From CAZGUX01 sp964529305 (GTDB taxonomy: Bacteria; Acidobacteriota; Terriglobia; Bryobacterales; Bryobacteraceae), in contig CAZGUX010000288.1 of the NCBI GenBank assembly GCA_964529305.1, forward strand, positions 1-64,000: a DNA stretch of 64,000 bases. Reading direction: 5' to 3'. Positions within the stretch are counted from its first letter, which is position 1. Every line of letters begins with the position of its first letter. Shown here piece by piece: positions 25,152-33,838 of the stretch. The position numbers were made by a program, and so were the translations under genes. The notes under the pieces were generated by a model. The model saw only the letters and a program-made list of their open reading frames with translations. It had not been told where the DNA came from and ran no database searches.

Positions 25152-25553
25152 TTAGTTCTTCGCGGCGGCCGCGACTTCCGTGGCGGCTTGCGGTTCGGAG
25201 GATTCTTTATGCACGGTCTTGCCAACCAGGTCGGCAAGCGAATCCGTCGTCTTCTTGGTCAAGTCGGCCATCGTCGTCATCATTTCCCTTGGGTCGAACG
25301 ACTCGACGTTCATGGCATCCCAGGTTCGGGTGACGATGTCGTTCTGCACTTTGGTCACGCTGTCCAGGGTTGAACTCCTCGACTCATCCATCTGTTTCGC
25401 CATGGCGTCCGTCATCGAGTCCAGCGCCTGCCGAATCTTATCCAGCGTGGTCTGCGTATCGGTGGCTGCGTCGACCGCATTCTGTATCTGCTGCATGCCT
25501 AACAGCGTCATGGCAGCCGAGAAACGCATCATCGAAACAATCAGTTCCTGCAT
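25152..25553 (-). CDS. Small helical phasin-like protein
   Basis: A 133-residue protein, almost entirely predicted amphipathic helix, rich in M, A, T, D and Q, with an Ala-rich tail. It opens MQELIVSMMRFSAAMTLLG and continues with heptad-like IQNAVDAATDTQTTLDKIRQALDSM. Composition and helical repeats resemble phasins or other surfactant-like coat proteins, but I find no decisive motif. A GAGGAGG site lies seven bases before the ATG at 25553 and only one base before the ATG at 25559, so 25553 is the better start. It sits between a UbiB kinase and a UbiB pseudokinase in one operon, which suggests a membrane- or lipid-associated role. Confidence 0.75.
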   Translation of the reverse strand: MQELIVSMMRFSAAMTLLGMQQIQNAVDAATDTQTTLDKIRQALDSMTDAMAKQMDESRSSTLDSVTKVQNDIVTRTWDAMNVESFDPREMMTTMADLTKKTTDSLADLVGKTVHKESSEPQAATEVAAAAKN

Positions 25554-25645
25554 TTCCATTCCTCCTCAACCGGTGATTATTGTAGCTGAAACAGCAGACG
25601 CGAGATACCACGGTCTTCCTTCCGGCGCCTGGCACAACTGACGGC

Positions 25646-27358
25646 TTACGCGGCTCCCAGCCGCTGCAACATCCGTAGGAGCCACATGGTCCATAATGCC
25701 AGAAATCCTCCCGCCAACATAGCGGGAAAACGAAGTGGAATCCAAAAATCACGCCCCGTAAACATTCCTATCGATAGAGTGGCCACCGCCCAGATCGCGG
25801 CGGCCGCGATGGCGCGCGACCGCAGCGCCGAATCCTTGTCGCGGGGATTGGCAACGCTGGCATGCACCTGGAATTGGCGGCGCTCGAACAGGTTCAATGC
25901 GTGCAGAATGCCCGCGGGGCCCGTCTGGAGCCACAAAGCGAAGTCGGACATCATCGCCAGCGAGCCGTCTCGGGAAAAGATCTTCCGCCGGGCTTCTTCT
26001 TCCAGATAGTCTTCCACCACGCGCCGGAGAATCGCGGCCAAATCCACGCTGGGCGCGAGCCGGCTGACCATTCCGTCGGCGAGAATCGTCGAGCGGATGT
26101 ACTTGATCATCTCGCGGTCCACCAGCACGCCGTAGTTCTGGCAGATCGTCAGAAGATCCATCATCGTCTTGGTGACCGTGACGCGAAACCTGACCTTGCC
26201 GGCAATCGCCGGCTCGGCGTACCAATCTTCCGCCAGTTCCGCGATCCGCCTCCGCATCCCTTCCAGGTCGGCCTCCGGCCCGACGATGCAGATATTGAGA
26301 AATCCGTCGTAGATCGACTCCGGATTCCCGCTCGAGTACGCCAGCGTCAATTCGATCTGCTTACGCCTCGCTTCCCCAGTGAGGGTCGCGACGATGCCGA
26401 AATCGACATAGCCGACAACATTGTCGGGCAGAATCAGGAGGTTCGCCGGGTGCAGATCGGCGTGGAACACCCCGAACCGGAACGCATCGCTCAGAAAGTT
26501 CGAGATCACGTTGGAACTGAAGACTTCCGGCTTGAATCCTTTTTCCTCGAGCGCCGCCAGACCGGCCACGTCGTTCTCTTCCACCATCCGCAGGTAGGTG
26601 GAGACGCTCGGGCCCTCCAGGAAATCCATGGTCAGCACCCGCGTTCGGGTCAGCTCCCAGTAAATTCTCGGCACGCGTTCGGTAGGAGTCGACCGGGCAT
26701 TGTCTCCCAGCAACTGCGCGTAGGCCGCTTCACGCCGGTAGTCGAGTTCGTCCTGCGTCCAGGTGGAGAGTTCGCGCACCGGGTCGCGCATGAAGTAAAA
26801 GCTCGTCAGGCGAAAGAGAAAAATCAGGCGGACAAAGAAGCGCAGCAGCGCGTTGTCGCGCTCGAAGACCATCCGGATCTCCGGCCGCTGCACCTTCACC
26901 GCCACCAGCGTTCCATCCTTCAATCGGGCCCGGTGAACCTGGCCAATGGACGCGGAGGCGACGGCGCGCGGGTCGAACTCGGCATAGATTTCCGAGGGCA
27001 GCGATCCCAGTTCCTGCCGGAATACCTCGTCCACCTCATCGGCGGGAAACTGCGGAACGCGGTCGAGCAGCGACAGCAGCGCATCGCAATATTGCTTGGG
27101 CAGGGTGTCGATCTGCAGTGACAGGATCTGGCCGAATTTCAGAAAGCTTCCGCCCAGTTCCTCGAAGGCCTCACGCACCAGCTCGGGGCCGCTGTCGTCC
27201 TGTTTCCGGAACCGGCGCCAGGCGAACCGCAGGCCCTGCCGGGCCATGACCCGATTCACCTGGAACATGCGTCGGAGATACGAGGTTGGGCGAACGACTG
27301 TATCCAAGCTTTCAACTGTAACAAACCTCCGCGGGGGAACTCGGTTTCCCGCATCCAA
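25646..27358 (-). CDS. ABC1/UbiB family protein kinase-like ATPase
   Basis: A 570-residue UbiB-type atypical kinase. All hallmark motifs are intact: KFGQ (74-77), the Ala-rich loop ASASIGQVHRARL (134-146), Lys155 in VAVKVQRP, the catalytic loop HADLHPAN (299-306) and VDFG (318-321). Two hydrophobic segments at about 515-565 anchor the C-terminus in the membrane. UbiB proteins are ATPases needed for ubiquinone synthesis; acidobacterial homologues may serve menaquinone or other isoprenoid lipids instead. No quinone gene is adjacent. The start is a TTG with GGAGG six bases upstream. It is the first gene of the operon with the phasin-like protein and the pseudokinase. Confidence 0.92.
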   Translation of the reverse strand: MDAGNRVPPRRFVTVESLDTVVRPTSYLRRMFQVNRVMARQGLRFAWRRFRKQDDSGPELVREAFEELGGSFLKFGQILSLQIDTLPKQYCDALLSLLDRVPQFPADEVDEVFRQELGSLPSEIYAEFDPRAVASASIGQVHRARLKDGTLVAVKVQRPEIRMVFERDNALLRFFVRLIFLFRLTSFYFMRDPVRELSTWTQDELDYRREAAYAQLLGDNARSTPTERVPRIYWELTRTRVLTMDFLEGPSVSTYLRMVEENDVAGLAALEEKGFKPEVFSSNVISNFLSDAFRFGVFHADLHPANLLILPDNVVGYVDFGIVATLTGEARRKQIELTLAYSSGNPESIYDGFLNICIVGPEADLEGMRRRIAELAEDWYAEPAIAGKVRFRVTVTKTMMDLLTICQNYGVLVDREMIKYIRSTILADGMVSRLAPSVDLAAILRRVVEDYLEEEARRKIFSRDGSLAMMSDFALWLQTGPAGILHALNLFERRQFQVHASVANPRDKDSALRSRAIAAAAIWAVATLSIGMFTGRDFWIPLRFPAMLAGGFLALWTMWLLRMLQRLGAA

Positions 27359-27436
27359 AGGAGTCCTCCGAGCGTTTGACGCCGTCGTGACCCGCGGACT
27401 ATACCTGGAGGTGACTTCTCGCCACTTCCGTTCACC

Positions 27437-30049
27437 ATGAAACCAGTTCCTTCGCTGACCGTCGCCAAACCTCTTTTGGCCGCGACATTGTGGGTGTCAT
27501 TCGCGGCCGCCGCCGAACCCGTCCGCCTGTCGTTCAACGGCGCGCCCTATCGGCCCGAGACCGGCGAGGTGCTGCTCGAGCCAGGCGCCGTCAACCGCCT
27601 TGCGATCGACGCGGGGCCGCTGCACGGGAGTCCGCTCGTCGTGACCTTGGTGCGGGACCAACCCGGTGGCGAACGATCCACGGACGAGCGCCGTCTCGAC
27701 GAACGGACGAGTCGCGTGGTTTTCGCGCTCGGGCCCATGGCCGCGCCGCCCGTCTACGAGTACGAAGCGGGATTGGTCTACGTGCGTGGCTATGCACTAT
27801 CGGTGCGAGTGCGGCGCAACGGCGAGGCGGCTGCGGGCTGGGACTTCCGCCAGGCGCCAAGTCTGCCGGACCCCGCGCCTCACCCTTACCCGTGGTGGCA
27901 GATGGACGACGTCCCGGCAAGACGCCTGCGTTTGGTCGCGGGAGGACCGGAACGTACCCGCTACGATCTGAAGTCCCGTTCGCTCGGGCCGGTTTCGCTG
28001 CGCCTGGATGAGGCTGTACTCCTCAACCAGGATGACCTGCGTGTGCAGGTTCGGCTGAACCCGGGCGACACGTCCGCGACGATGGCCGTGCGTCTTCGAG
28101 TGGTCGAGGGGAATGGACGCGAGATGTGGGCGGCCCGAGCCTCCTTGCAGCGGTCGCAGGGCTGGATGACGATGACACTCGATCCTGCCGCGTGGCCGGC
28201 AGGCGACTATCGCGTCGAGGCGCTTCCTGACGTTGACGGGACCTCGTGGCCGGACGGCCCCCGAGTGACGTATCGCCGGCGGACGCCGAACCCCGCGGCG
28301 CTGCTCGTATCGCCCCTGTCGCCTTGGACTCTCGAGCGCGACCCGGGGCGGGCCGGGATGACCGTGACCGATTTCCGCGCCGCTCACTCAAAATGGGGTG
28401 AGGGCCCAGCCGATCTTGGCAAGTGGAAATGGCGACAGGGATCCTCTGGCAACACCGCGATCGAAGGCCTTGGCGATTCCATGGCGCCCCCGATGGTTTT
28501 CCGGTTTCCTCTCAAAAGCGCCTATGCGATCTTCGCTCGTGCCGAAGGCTCCGCCGGTATTCTGATCCAGGCAGGACCTCACGGGTTGGTGCACCTGGTC
28601 CGTCCCGGCCACCGCGGCGAAGCGACCTTCCTCGAGGCCGCCGACCTGACGGACCTCGACCTTCGCATCTATAGCAACGGCCAACCGGGCGGGGCCTTGA
28701 CCGAGCTTCGTCTCGTGCCCGTCACAGAGGCGTCGGTCCACCGCTTTTATCGCGAAACCGGCCACCCGCCGACCCCGATGTATTCGGTCAACGACTGGGC
28801 CGACAACTTCGGCTCCGATGGGACCTTCCGCATTCTGCCGGACCAACTCGAGTTGATCCCGTGCATCCAGGCTGAACTCGGATCCCGGAGCGTCGGATGG
28901 TCCGTCGGCCGATCGTGGCTCGAATACCGCAGCAAGTTGGCCCACGCGAAGACCTTTCCGTGCGTCCCCTACGATCAGGCCAGGAAATCGCCGGACTACC
29001 CCAGGACCGACCCATACGATTACGGGCCGCGGATTCGCGTGCTGGAGGAGTTCGATCCGCTGGAGGTCGTCAACCAAGCGCGCGGGCGCTGCCGTGCGGA
29101 AATCTGGCCTTGGCTTTCAATGCAGCGGCACTACGGCGTCAGCTTCTACGGGGGCCTGTTCGCCTGCCCGTTCTATCGGGACAACCGCCAATGGTGGAGG
29201 TTCGCCAAGGATGGCGCTCACGCGCCCGGCCTGAGCTTTTTCTTCCCGGAGGTGCGAAAAGAAAGAATCGATATCCTGCTCGAAGTGGCGGCGCGCGGCG
29301 CCGATGGCCTGATCGTCGGCTGCGATCGCCAGGTGCCGATGTTGCTCTACGACCCCGTGATGGTCGAGGCGTATCGGACCCGGACCGGCGTGGACGCCCG
29401 CACCCTCGACGCTTCGCACGGCAAAGCTTACGAAGACTGGATCCGCTGGCGGGCCGGTTTCTTCACGCAACTGCTTCGCGACCTGCAACACGGTCTCGCT
29501 CCCATCAGGGCCGCCACGGGAAAGCCGATTCCGGTCGCGGTTCGCTTTCCGTCCGCCGGCTTGTTCTTCAACCTGGCGCAAGGTCTCGATGTCGAGCAGT
29601 GGTGCCGTGAGCGGTTGGTGGATCGAATCCAGTTGGACCCGCTCGAGGACTTATCGGGCCAAAGCGATCATGACGTGCGTCCCTACCTGGCTCTCGGACG
29701 GCGCTACGGAGTCGCGGTCATTGGCGGGATTGGGTCCACGGGACTCTTTGGCGACCCAGCCAAGCCGCCTTCCTTTGTGGTCGCCGGCCTGAAGCGCGCT
29801 CTCGGCCTTCTTCGTGCCGGGGTCGACGGCATCGACACGTACGAAACCAACTCTGTCGCGCTCGGCTTCGAAAGCCGTTTTGTCCTCCCGCTTTTCGGCA
29901 ACGCGGCCCGGTTGGAAGACTTTTTGAGGAACTCCAACATCGACGCTTGTTATCCCGTCGATGCCGGCAATGCCGCCGCGGGTCACGACAATCACTCCCG
30001 GTGGGATCGCGGGTGGGACGTCTACGGCTTCGGCCGCAACCGCCTCTGA
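27437..30049 (+). CDS. Secreted protein with putative TIM-barrel glycoside-hydrolase-like domain
   Basis: An 870-residue exported protein. It has a signal peptide (residues 1-25), N-terminal beta-rich domains to about residue 430, then a region resembling a glycosidase TIM barrel (residues 440-830). That region contains SVNDWADNFG, RAEIWPWLSMQRHYGV, LEVAARGADGLIVGCDRQVPM, IPVAVRFPSAGLFFNLAQGLDVEQW and GVDGIDTYETNS. The layout resembles acidobacterial and verrucomicrobial secreted proteins annotated as glycosyl-hydrolase-like. I cannot assign a family or substrate, and catalytic acids are not certain. The ATG has no near ribosome site; GGAGGTGAC lies about 23 bases upstream. It begins a roughly 17-kb stretch of mostly exported proteins. 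Confidence 0.68.
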   Translation: MKPVPSLTVAKPLLAATLWVSFAAAAEPVRLSFNGAPYRPETGEVLLEPGAVNRLAIDAGPLHGSPLVVTLVRDQPGGERSTDERRLDERTSRVVFALGPMAAPPVYEYEAGLVYVRGYALSVRVRRNGEAAAGWDFRQAPSLPDPAPHPYPWWQMDDVPARRLRLVAGGPERTRYDLKSRSLGPVSLRLDEAVLLNQDDLRVQVRLNPGDTSATMAVRLRVVEGNGREMWAARASLQRSQGWMTMTLDPAAWPAGDYRVEALPDVDGTSWPDGPRVTYRRRTPNPAALLVSPLSPWTLERDPGRAGMTVTDFRAAHSKWGEGPADLGKWKWRQGSSGNTAIEGLGDSMAPPMVFRFPLKSAYAIFARAEGSAGILIQAGPHGLVHLVRPGHRGEATFLEAADLTDLDLRIYSNGQPGGALTELRLVPVTEASVHRFYRETGHPPTPMYSVNDWADNFGSDGTFRILPDQLELIPCIQAELGSRSVGWSVGRSWLEYRSKLAHAKTFPCVPYDQARKSPDYPRTDPYDYGPRIRVLEEFDPLEVVNQARGRCRAEIWPWLSMQRHYGVSFYGGLFACPFYRDNRQWWRFAKDGAHAPGLSFFFPEVRKERIDILLEVAARGADGLIVGCDRQVPMLLYDPVMVEAYRTRTGVDARTLDASHGKAYEDWIRWRAGFFTQLLRDLQHGLAPIRAATGKPIPVAVRFPSAGLFFNLAQGLDVEQWCRERLVDRIQLDPLEDLSGQSDHDVRPYLALGRRYGVAVIGGIGSTGLFGDPAKPPSFVVAGLKRALGLLRAGVDGIDTYETNSVALGFESRFVLPLFGNAARLEDFLRNSNIDACYPVDAGNAAAGHDNHSRWDRGWDVYGFGRNRL

Positions 30050-30090
30050 CCAGTACGTGACCTCGATGCACCCACCGGCCAAAACGCCTC

Positions 30091-30198
30091 TGCAGCCCCG
30101 AGCGTCATCGAGCCCACGAGCGTTAAGCCGTGGGGTTCCGTTTTCATCCGTGCCGTGACCCCCTGTCCGTGCCGCGACCGTCAGGGAGCGGTCGCTGG
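30091..30198 (+). repeat. Two intergenic palindromic repeats (family A and a related GAGC...CCGTGGGGTT block)
   Basis: The first block starts CAGCCCCGAGCGTCATCGAG (30092) and ends GCCGTGGGGTTCC (about 30139). The second (30169-30198) contains GCGACCG-TCAGGGAG-CGGTCGC, a perfect 7-bp stem with an 8-base loop. Both lie in the 222-bp gap between convergent genes and could act as terminators or REP-like elements. Confidence 0.65.
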
Positions 30199-30271
30199 TT
30201 GTCCCCGATTTCCACACGCGCGCCGCGACGTCGCGTTGCACACCTGAAGCGCCGTCCCCCCGGCTCCTGTA

Positions 30272-32578
30272 CTACGGCATGTGATTCAACACCCATCTGC
30301 AGTTGACCACTTTTTCCACCAAGTCCAAGGGCAGATAGAAATAGTGACACGACGGCTCAAACCCGATTCGCGAATCCTCCTTCACCAGCACGAGCAACTC
30401 CCGCGCCAGCGCGATCTCGGATTCCAGGAGCCGCTTCACCTCGAGCCGTAATCGAGCCTGCTCGCCGCCAGACACGGCGCTCGAGAGCAGCGCGTCCCGC
30501 GCCAGGACGAAGCGCGCCTGGTTGGCGACGGACTGGAAATGAATCGCCGCCGCGCGGGCGTACCGCAAATCGGCCTGGACCTCGCCGCGCCGCTCGCGCG
30601 GTGCTGCCCCCACCGCCGCCTGGAGCTCCTGAATTCCAGGTCTCCAGCCTTCGGCGACCTTCTGAAACTGGGCGGCCAACACTTCTCCCGGATACGGGCC
30701 GCGCCATCGATCCAGGTCGTCGTACGGCAGGCCCCACATCGTCGCGCGATACCCGGTCTTGACTGGATAGATCGGGTTCGCCGGACCCATTTGCACCGGA
30801 GATGTGTACACGACGCTGATGTGGAATGGGTACTCCCGGTATGCATCGCTCGTCAAGGTCCATGCCTTGCGAGCGTGAGGGGCGCCTTTCGGCCCGAACC
30901 GCTCGCGGGCAATTTCGTCCAACGCGACGTTCATCTCGGGAGCCGGTGCGCGGCCCATCCGCTGGGCAAGCTCGAAGTTGGGCGAAGGGTGCCCGCCCAT
31001 GGTCCAGCCGATCAGCATGCCGTCGAGCCGGAAGGGCGACAGGTTCCGCAAATGCTCCGCCACCAGATCCATCACCGGCAGATAGGGCAGGCTGGCGATC
31101 TCGCAGGTATTGTTGTACTGGACCTCCGCCGCGGATTTCAGCCCCATCTGCGAGGCCGAGGCCCAATGCGGCACCGCGCGCGGACCCGGACCGACGGCCG
31201 ACATCGAATACTCTCCCACGGTGGTGCGGGTGCCTCCGCGCTCGATCGGTTTCGACCATTCGCTCACCGACATGAGCCACACCCGTTTCGGCAACCGTGT
31301 GATGATCTCCCTCGCATCGCCGTGGCCTTTCCAACCCCAATCGGACACGATCACGTCGGCCCGGGGACTCCCCCGGTGGACGCCCGCCTCAAGCGTCGCC
31401 ACGACTTCGGCGATGATCTCGCTGTCGGTGCGGTTCTGGCATCGCGGGCACTGCTTCCAGCCGCGAAGGGACGCGCAGCTGGTCAGGTTCTCCGACGCGG
31501 TGATCGCGTAGATGCCGGCCAGGCCGGGTACCTTCGCGAACACGTGGGTCAAGGCATCCGCCATCCAGTGGCGAACCGCCGGCTGCGAGGTACACAGCGC
31601 CCGGAAATTCTCCTGCCGCACGCCCGCGAGTTGCGGACGAGCCTGGAAGAACGACTGGGGCATGGCGCGCGGCTCATTCAGGTACAGGTACACGCCGATG
31701 CCATAACGCGCCGCGCGCCTGACGAGCGATTGCAGATTGACCAGGCGCCGCTCCGAGTCCTGGCCGAATTCCGGAAAGGTTTCTCCGCCCGGCGCCAGGT
31801 CCCTCAGCACGGCATGCAGCCAGACGCCGTTCACGCCGACCGCCGAGAGCCGCTCCAGAAACCCGTCCGGATAGGGGTCGAGCTTCGGGTTTGCCAAAGG
31901 GTCGCCGTAGACGGCGAGATACGAGTACACGAGCCGCAAGGGAGACGCCTCTCGCCGAGCCTCTCGCTTCCGGGAAGCGCTCGGCGGGCCGCTCAACTGC
32001 CGGACGAAGTCAAAGCGCGGCTCGCCGGCGCGTCGCATCTGGCCGCCGAAATCCTGCTCGACCACCTTGCGAATCTCCGCCGCGCGCCGCCGTGCCGCGT
32101 CGTCGGGTGGCCGGTAGCGGAGGGGTTCACACTTGGGTTTCAGGTTCCCCAGCTTGACCCACAGAAAGTCGTCCTCGCGGAGGGCAAATGCCAGCCGCTC
32201 CGGCGTCATCTCCAGGAGTTCCAGCAGTTGTTCGTAAGGCAGCAGGTGCCAGTTCCGCCGGATCAGGGTGATGTAGCCCCGTTCCCGGAGCAGTTGCGCG
32301 GTCCGCGTTGTGTCCGCGCCGGATCGCGGCAATCCCATCGACTCCGCCATCGCCGTGATGTCGGGTGTTGTCGCGCTCAAAATCTTGGCGAGTTTGGCAG
32401 GCTCCACGGCATTCCAGTTCCTCCACACGAACTCGTGGACTCGATCGGGAAAATGACGGCTGACAATCGCTGCCGGAGCCGTGCCGTGCGGCAGAACCGG
32501 CTCCTGCGCAACCAGGCCGCTTCCCAGCAAAGCGAGGGAGAGGAGTCCCGTCTTGGTTGAATGAAAAATGAAGTTCAC
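30272..32578 (-). CDS. Secreted glycoside-hydrolase-like protein of unknown specificity
   Basis: A 768-residue protein. It has a signal peptide (LLSLALLGSGLVAQE) and a helical N-terminal region. A central barrel-like domain from about residue 220 contains LRLVYSYLAVYGDPL, LERLSAVGVNGVWLHAVLRD and YGIGVYLYLNEPRAMP, then GLAGIYAITASENLTSC and a CPRCQ pair. The C-terminal helical region ends SCHYFYLPLDLVEKVVNCRWVLNHM. The ordering resembles family-20-like or related retaining glycosidases, but I cannot point to the catalytic acid with confidence. The start is GTG 32578 without a clear ribosome site. It is convergent with the 27437-30049 gene. Confidence 0.62.
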   Translation of the reverse strand: MNFIFHSTKTGLLSLALLGSGLVAQEPVLPHGTAPAAIVSRHFPDRVHEFVWRNWNAVEPAKLAKILSATTPDITAMAESMGLPRSGADTTRTAQLLRERGYITLIRRNWHLLPYEQLLELLEMTPERLAFALREDDFLWVKLGNLKPKCEPLRYRPPDDAARRRAAEIRKVVEQDFGGQMRRAGEPRFDFVRQLSGPPSASRKREARREASPLRLVYSYLAVYGDPLANPKLDPYPDGFLERLSAVGVNGVWLHAVLRDLAPGGETFPEFGQDSERRLVNLQSLVRRAARYGIGVYLYLNEPRAMPQSFFQARPQLAGVRQENFRALCTSQPAVRHWMADALTHVFAKVPGLAGIYAITASENLTSCASLRGWKQCPRCQNRTDSEIIAEVVATLEAGVHRGSPRADVIVSDWGWKGHGDAREIITRLPKRVWLMSVSEWSKPIERGGTRTTVGEYSMSAVGPGPRAVPHWASASQMGLKSAAEVQYNNTCEIASLPYLPVMDLVAEHLRNLSPFRLDGMLIGWTMGGHPSPNFELAQRMGRAPAPEMNVALDEIARERFGPKGAPHARKAWTLTSDAYREYPFHISVVYTSPVQMGPANPIYPVKTGYRATMWGLPYDDLDRWRGPYPGEVLAAQFQKVAEGWRPGIQELQAAVGAAPRERRGEVQADLRYARAAAIHFQSVANQARFVLARDALLSSAVSGGEQARLRLEVKRLLESEIALARELLVLVKEDSRIGFEPSCHYFYLPLDLVEKVVNCRWVLNHMP

Positions 32579-32581
32579 AGT

Positions 32582-32673
32582 AGCCCCGAGCCCACGGCCC
32601 GAGCCGTGGGGTTGCGTTTTTCCATTGCCTGTCAGAACGCGCAGCAGCCCCGACCGTTAGGGAGGGGTTGCCG
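32582..32673 (+). repeat. Intergenic palindromic repeats upstream of the 30272-32578 gene
   Basis: Positions 32582-32612 contain AGCCCCGAGCCCACGG and then GAGCCGTGGGGTT, a self-complementary block (CCCACGGC with GCCGTGGG). Positions 32644-32673 carry a family-A copy (CAGCCCCGACCGTTAGGGAG). Pairs of one block of each type also occur at 30091-30198. Confidence 0.65.
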
Positions 32674-32730
32674 GTTCTTCGACCGAGCGGACAGTCCAAT
32701 TCTCTTACACGTTCTCAGCCATTCAACGCC

Positions 32731-32758
32731 TTGGCCCACGCTTCCGAACAATCATAAT
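32731..32758 (+). promoter_or_regulatory. Possible sigma-70 promoter for the 32879-35334 gene pair
   Basis: TTGGCC (32731-32736) and CATAAT (32753-32758) are separated by 16 bases. The hexamers are imperfect, but the region is the only AT-containing patch before the first gene. It would give a leader of about 115 bases. Confidence 0.3.
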
Positions 32759-32878
32759 GCACCGATCGACACTACCGGTCGCTGCCGCCCATAGAACCGC
32801 CCGAGTGGCGGCCCGCCGGTGAGTACGTCAAACTGGAGCGAACGATGAGAAACCTGAAAGGCGGGATCGTGTAACTCT

Positions 32879-33838
32879 ATGGCGCCGAACCGCCGAAAAT
32901 TCCTCAGCAGCGGACTGGCCAGCGCCGCCCCGTCCGCTTCGGCCAAGAGCAAAGGGTCATGGCGTTGCGTGTACACGCTCGACCGCCAAAGGCGGCCGGT
33001 CGACGGAAGCGAAAAAGCGCTGGCCGACGCCATCCGCCGCGGCGCCGACCTTCGCATCGCCACCGAGTTCCGCCACAACGAGCACATCGAGCCTGGCGCG
33101 GCCAGCCGTGAACTGATTCGCGAGACCGCCGAGTTCCGGGTCACCTATCTGTTGGACGACCGATGGGTCGCGGGAATCATGACCCTGCGCCAGCCCATCA
33201 GTCTGCCCGATGGTTTCGGAGACCGTCCCTCGATGTCGCTTTTCCTCTACAACCAGGACGGGCGGCAGGCCATCGCGCGCCCTCACCTGGACGGGCGGAC
33301 CGCCATGGGCATGATGGGACCTTCTCCCATCGACGACCACAGCGCCATGCCGAAATATCACCAGGAAGACAGCTGGGACGCCGGCACCAACGCCCCCTCC
33401 AGCAATTTTGTCTACGATTTTGATGTCTTCCGCTTCTGGGTAAGGGACGAATGGGAGCAGGTGCTCGCCCACACGGCCGCCGGCAAAGTTCTCTCGGGCT
33501 CCGAGGACCGGTTGGCGCGCGAGTTCGAGGAGGGCCGTGAGATCAAGGTCGCGATTCGCGGCCTGTGCGCCGATCTGGGTGAAGGACCCGATCACGAGGT
33601 CCTGATCCAGACGGGCTCCAGCTACTACTACACCGAGCGCAAGCTCTTCATCACCGGAAGCCATCCGCTGGTCAGGGTGCGCCCCGCGATTCCGCTCCGG
33701 TACCGAAGCCGTGGCTGGGACATGGGGTGGCTCATGTTGCGGACCGATGGCAAAGTGGTCAGTTGGCTGGTGGACCCGTATACGATGAAGTTTCGAAAGA
33801 GCGAAGGGAACTACGCCATCCGCTGGTTAGTGAGATGA
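32879..33838 (+). CDS. Tat-exported protein of unknown function
   Basis: A 319-residue protein. The N-terminus APNRRKFLSSGLASAA looks like a Tat signal. The rest is beta-rich with recognisable but unassigned blocks: VYTLDRQRRPVDGSEKALAD, MSLFLYNQDGRQAIARPHL, and GRTAMGMMGPSPIDDHSAM. A segment SSYYYTERKLFITGSHPLVR lies near the end. I do not recognise the family. It overlaps the following gene by four bases (ATGA), so the two are translationally coupled and probably act on the same extracellular substrate. Confidence 0.75.
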   Translation: MAPNRRKFLSSGLASAAPSASAKSKGSWRCVYTLDRQRRPVDGSEKALADAIRRGADLRIATEFRHNEHIEPGAASRELIRETAEFRVTYLLDDRWVAGIMTLRQPISLPDGFGDRPSMSLFLYNQDGRQAIARPHLDGRTAMGMMGPSPIDDHSAMPKYHQEDSWDAGTNAPSSNFVYDFDVFRFWVRDEWEQVLAHTAAGKVLSGSEDRLAREFEEGREIKVAIRGLCADLGEGPDHEVLIQTGSSYYYTERKLFITGSHPLVRVRPAIPLRYRSRGWDMGWLMLRTDGKVVSWLVDPYTMKFRKSEGNYAIRWLVR

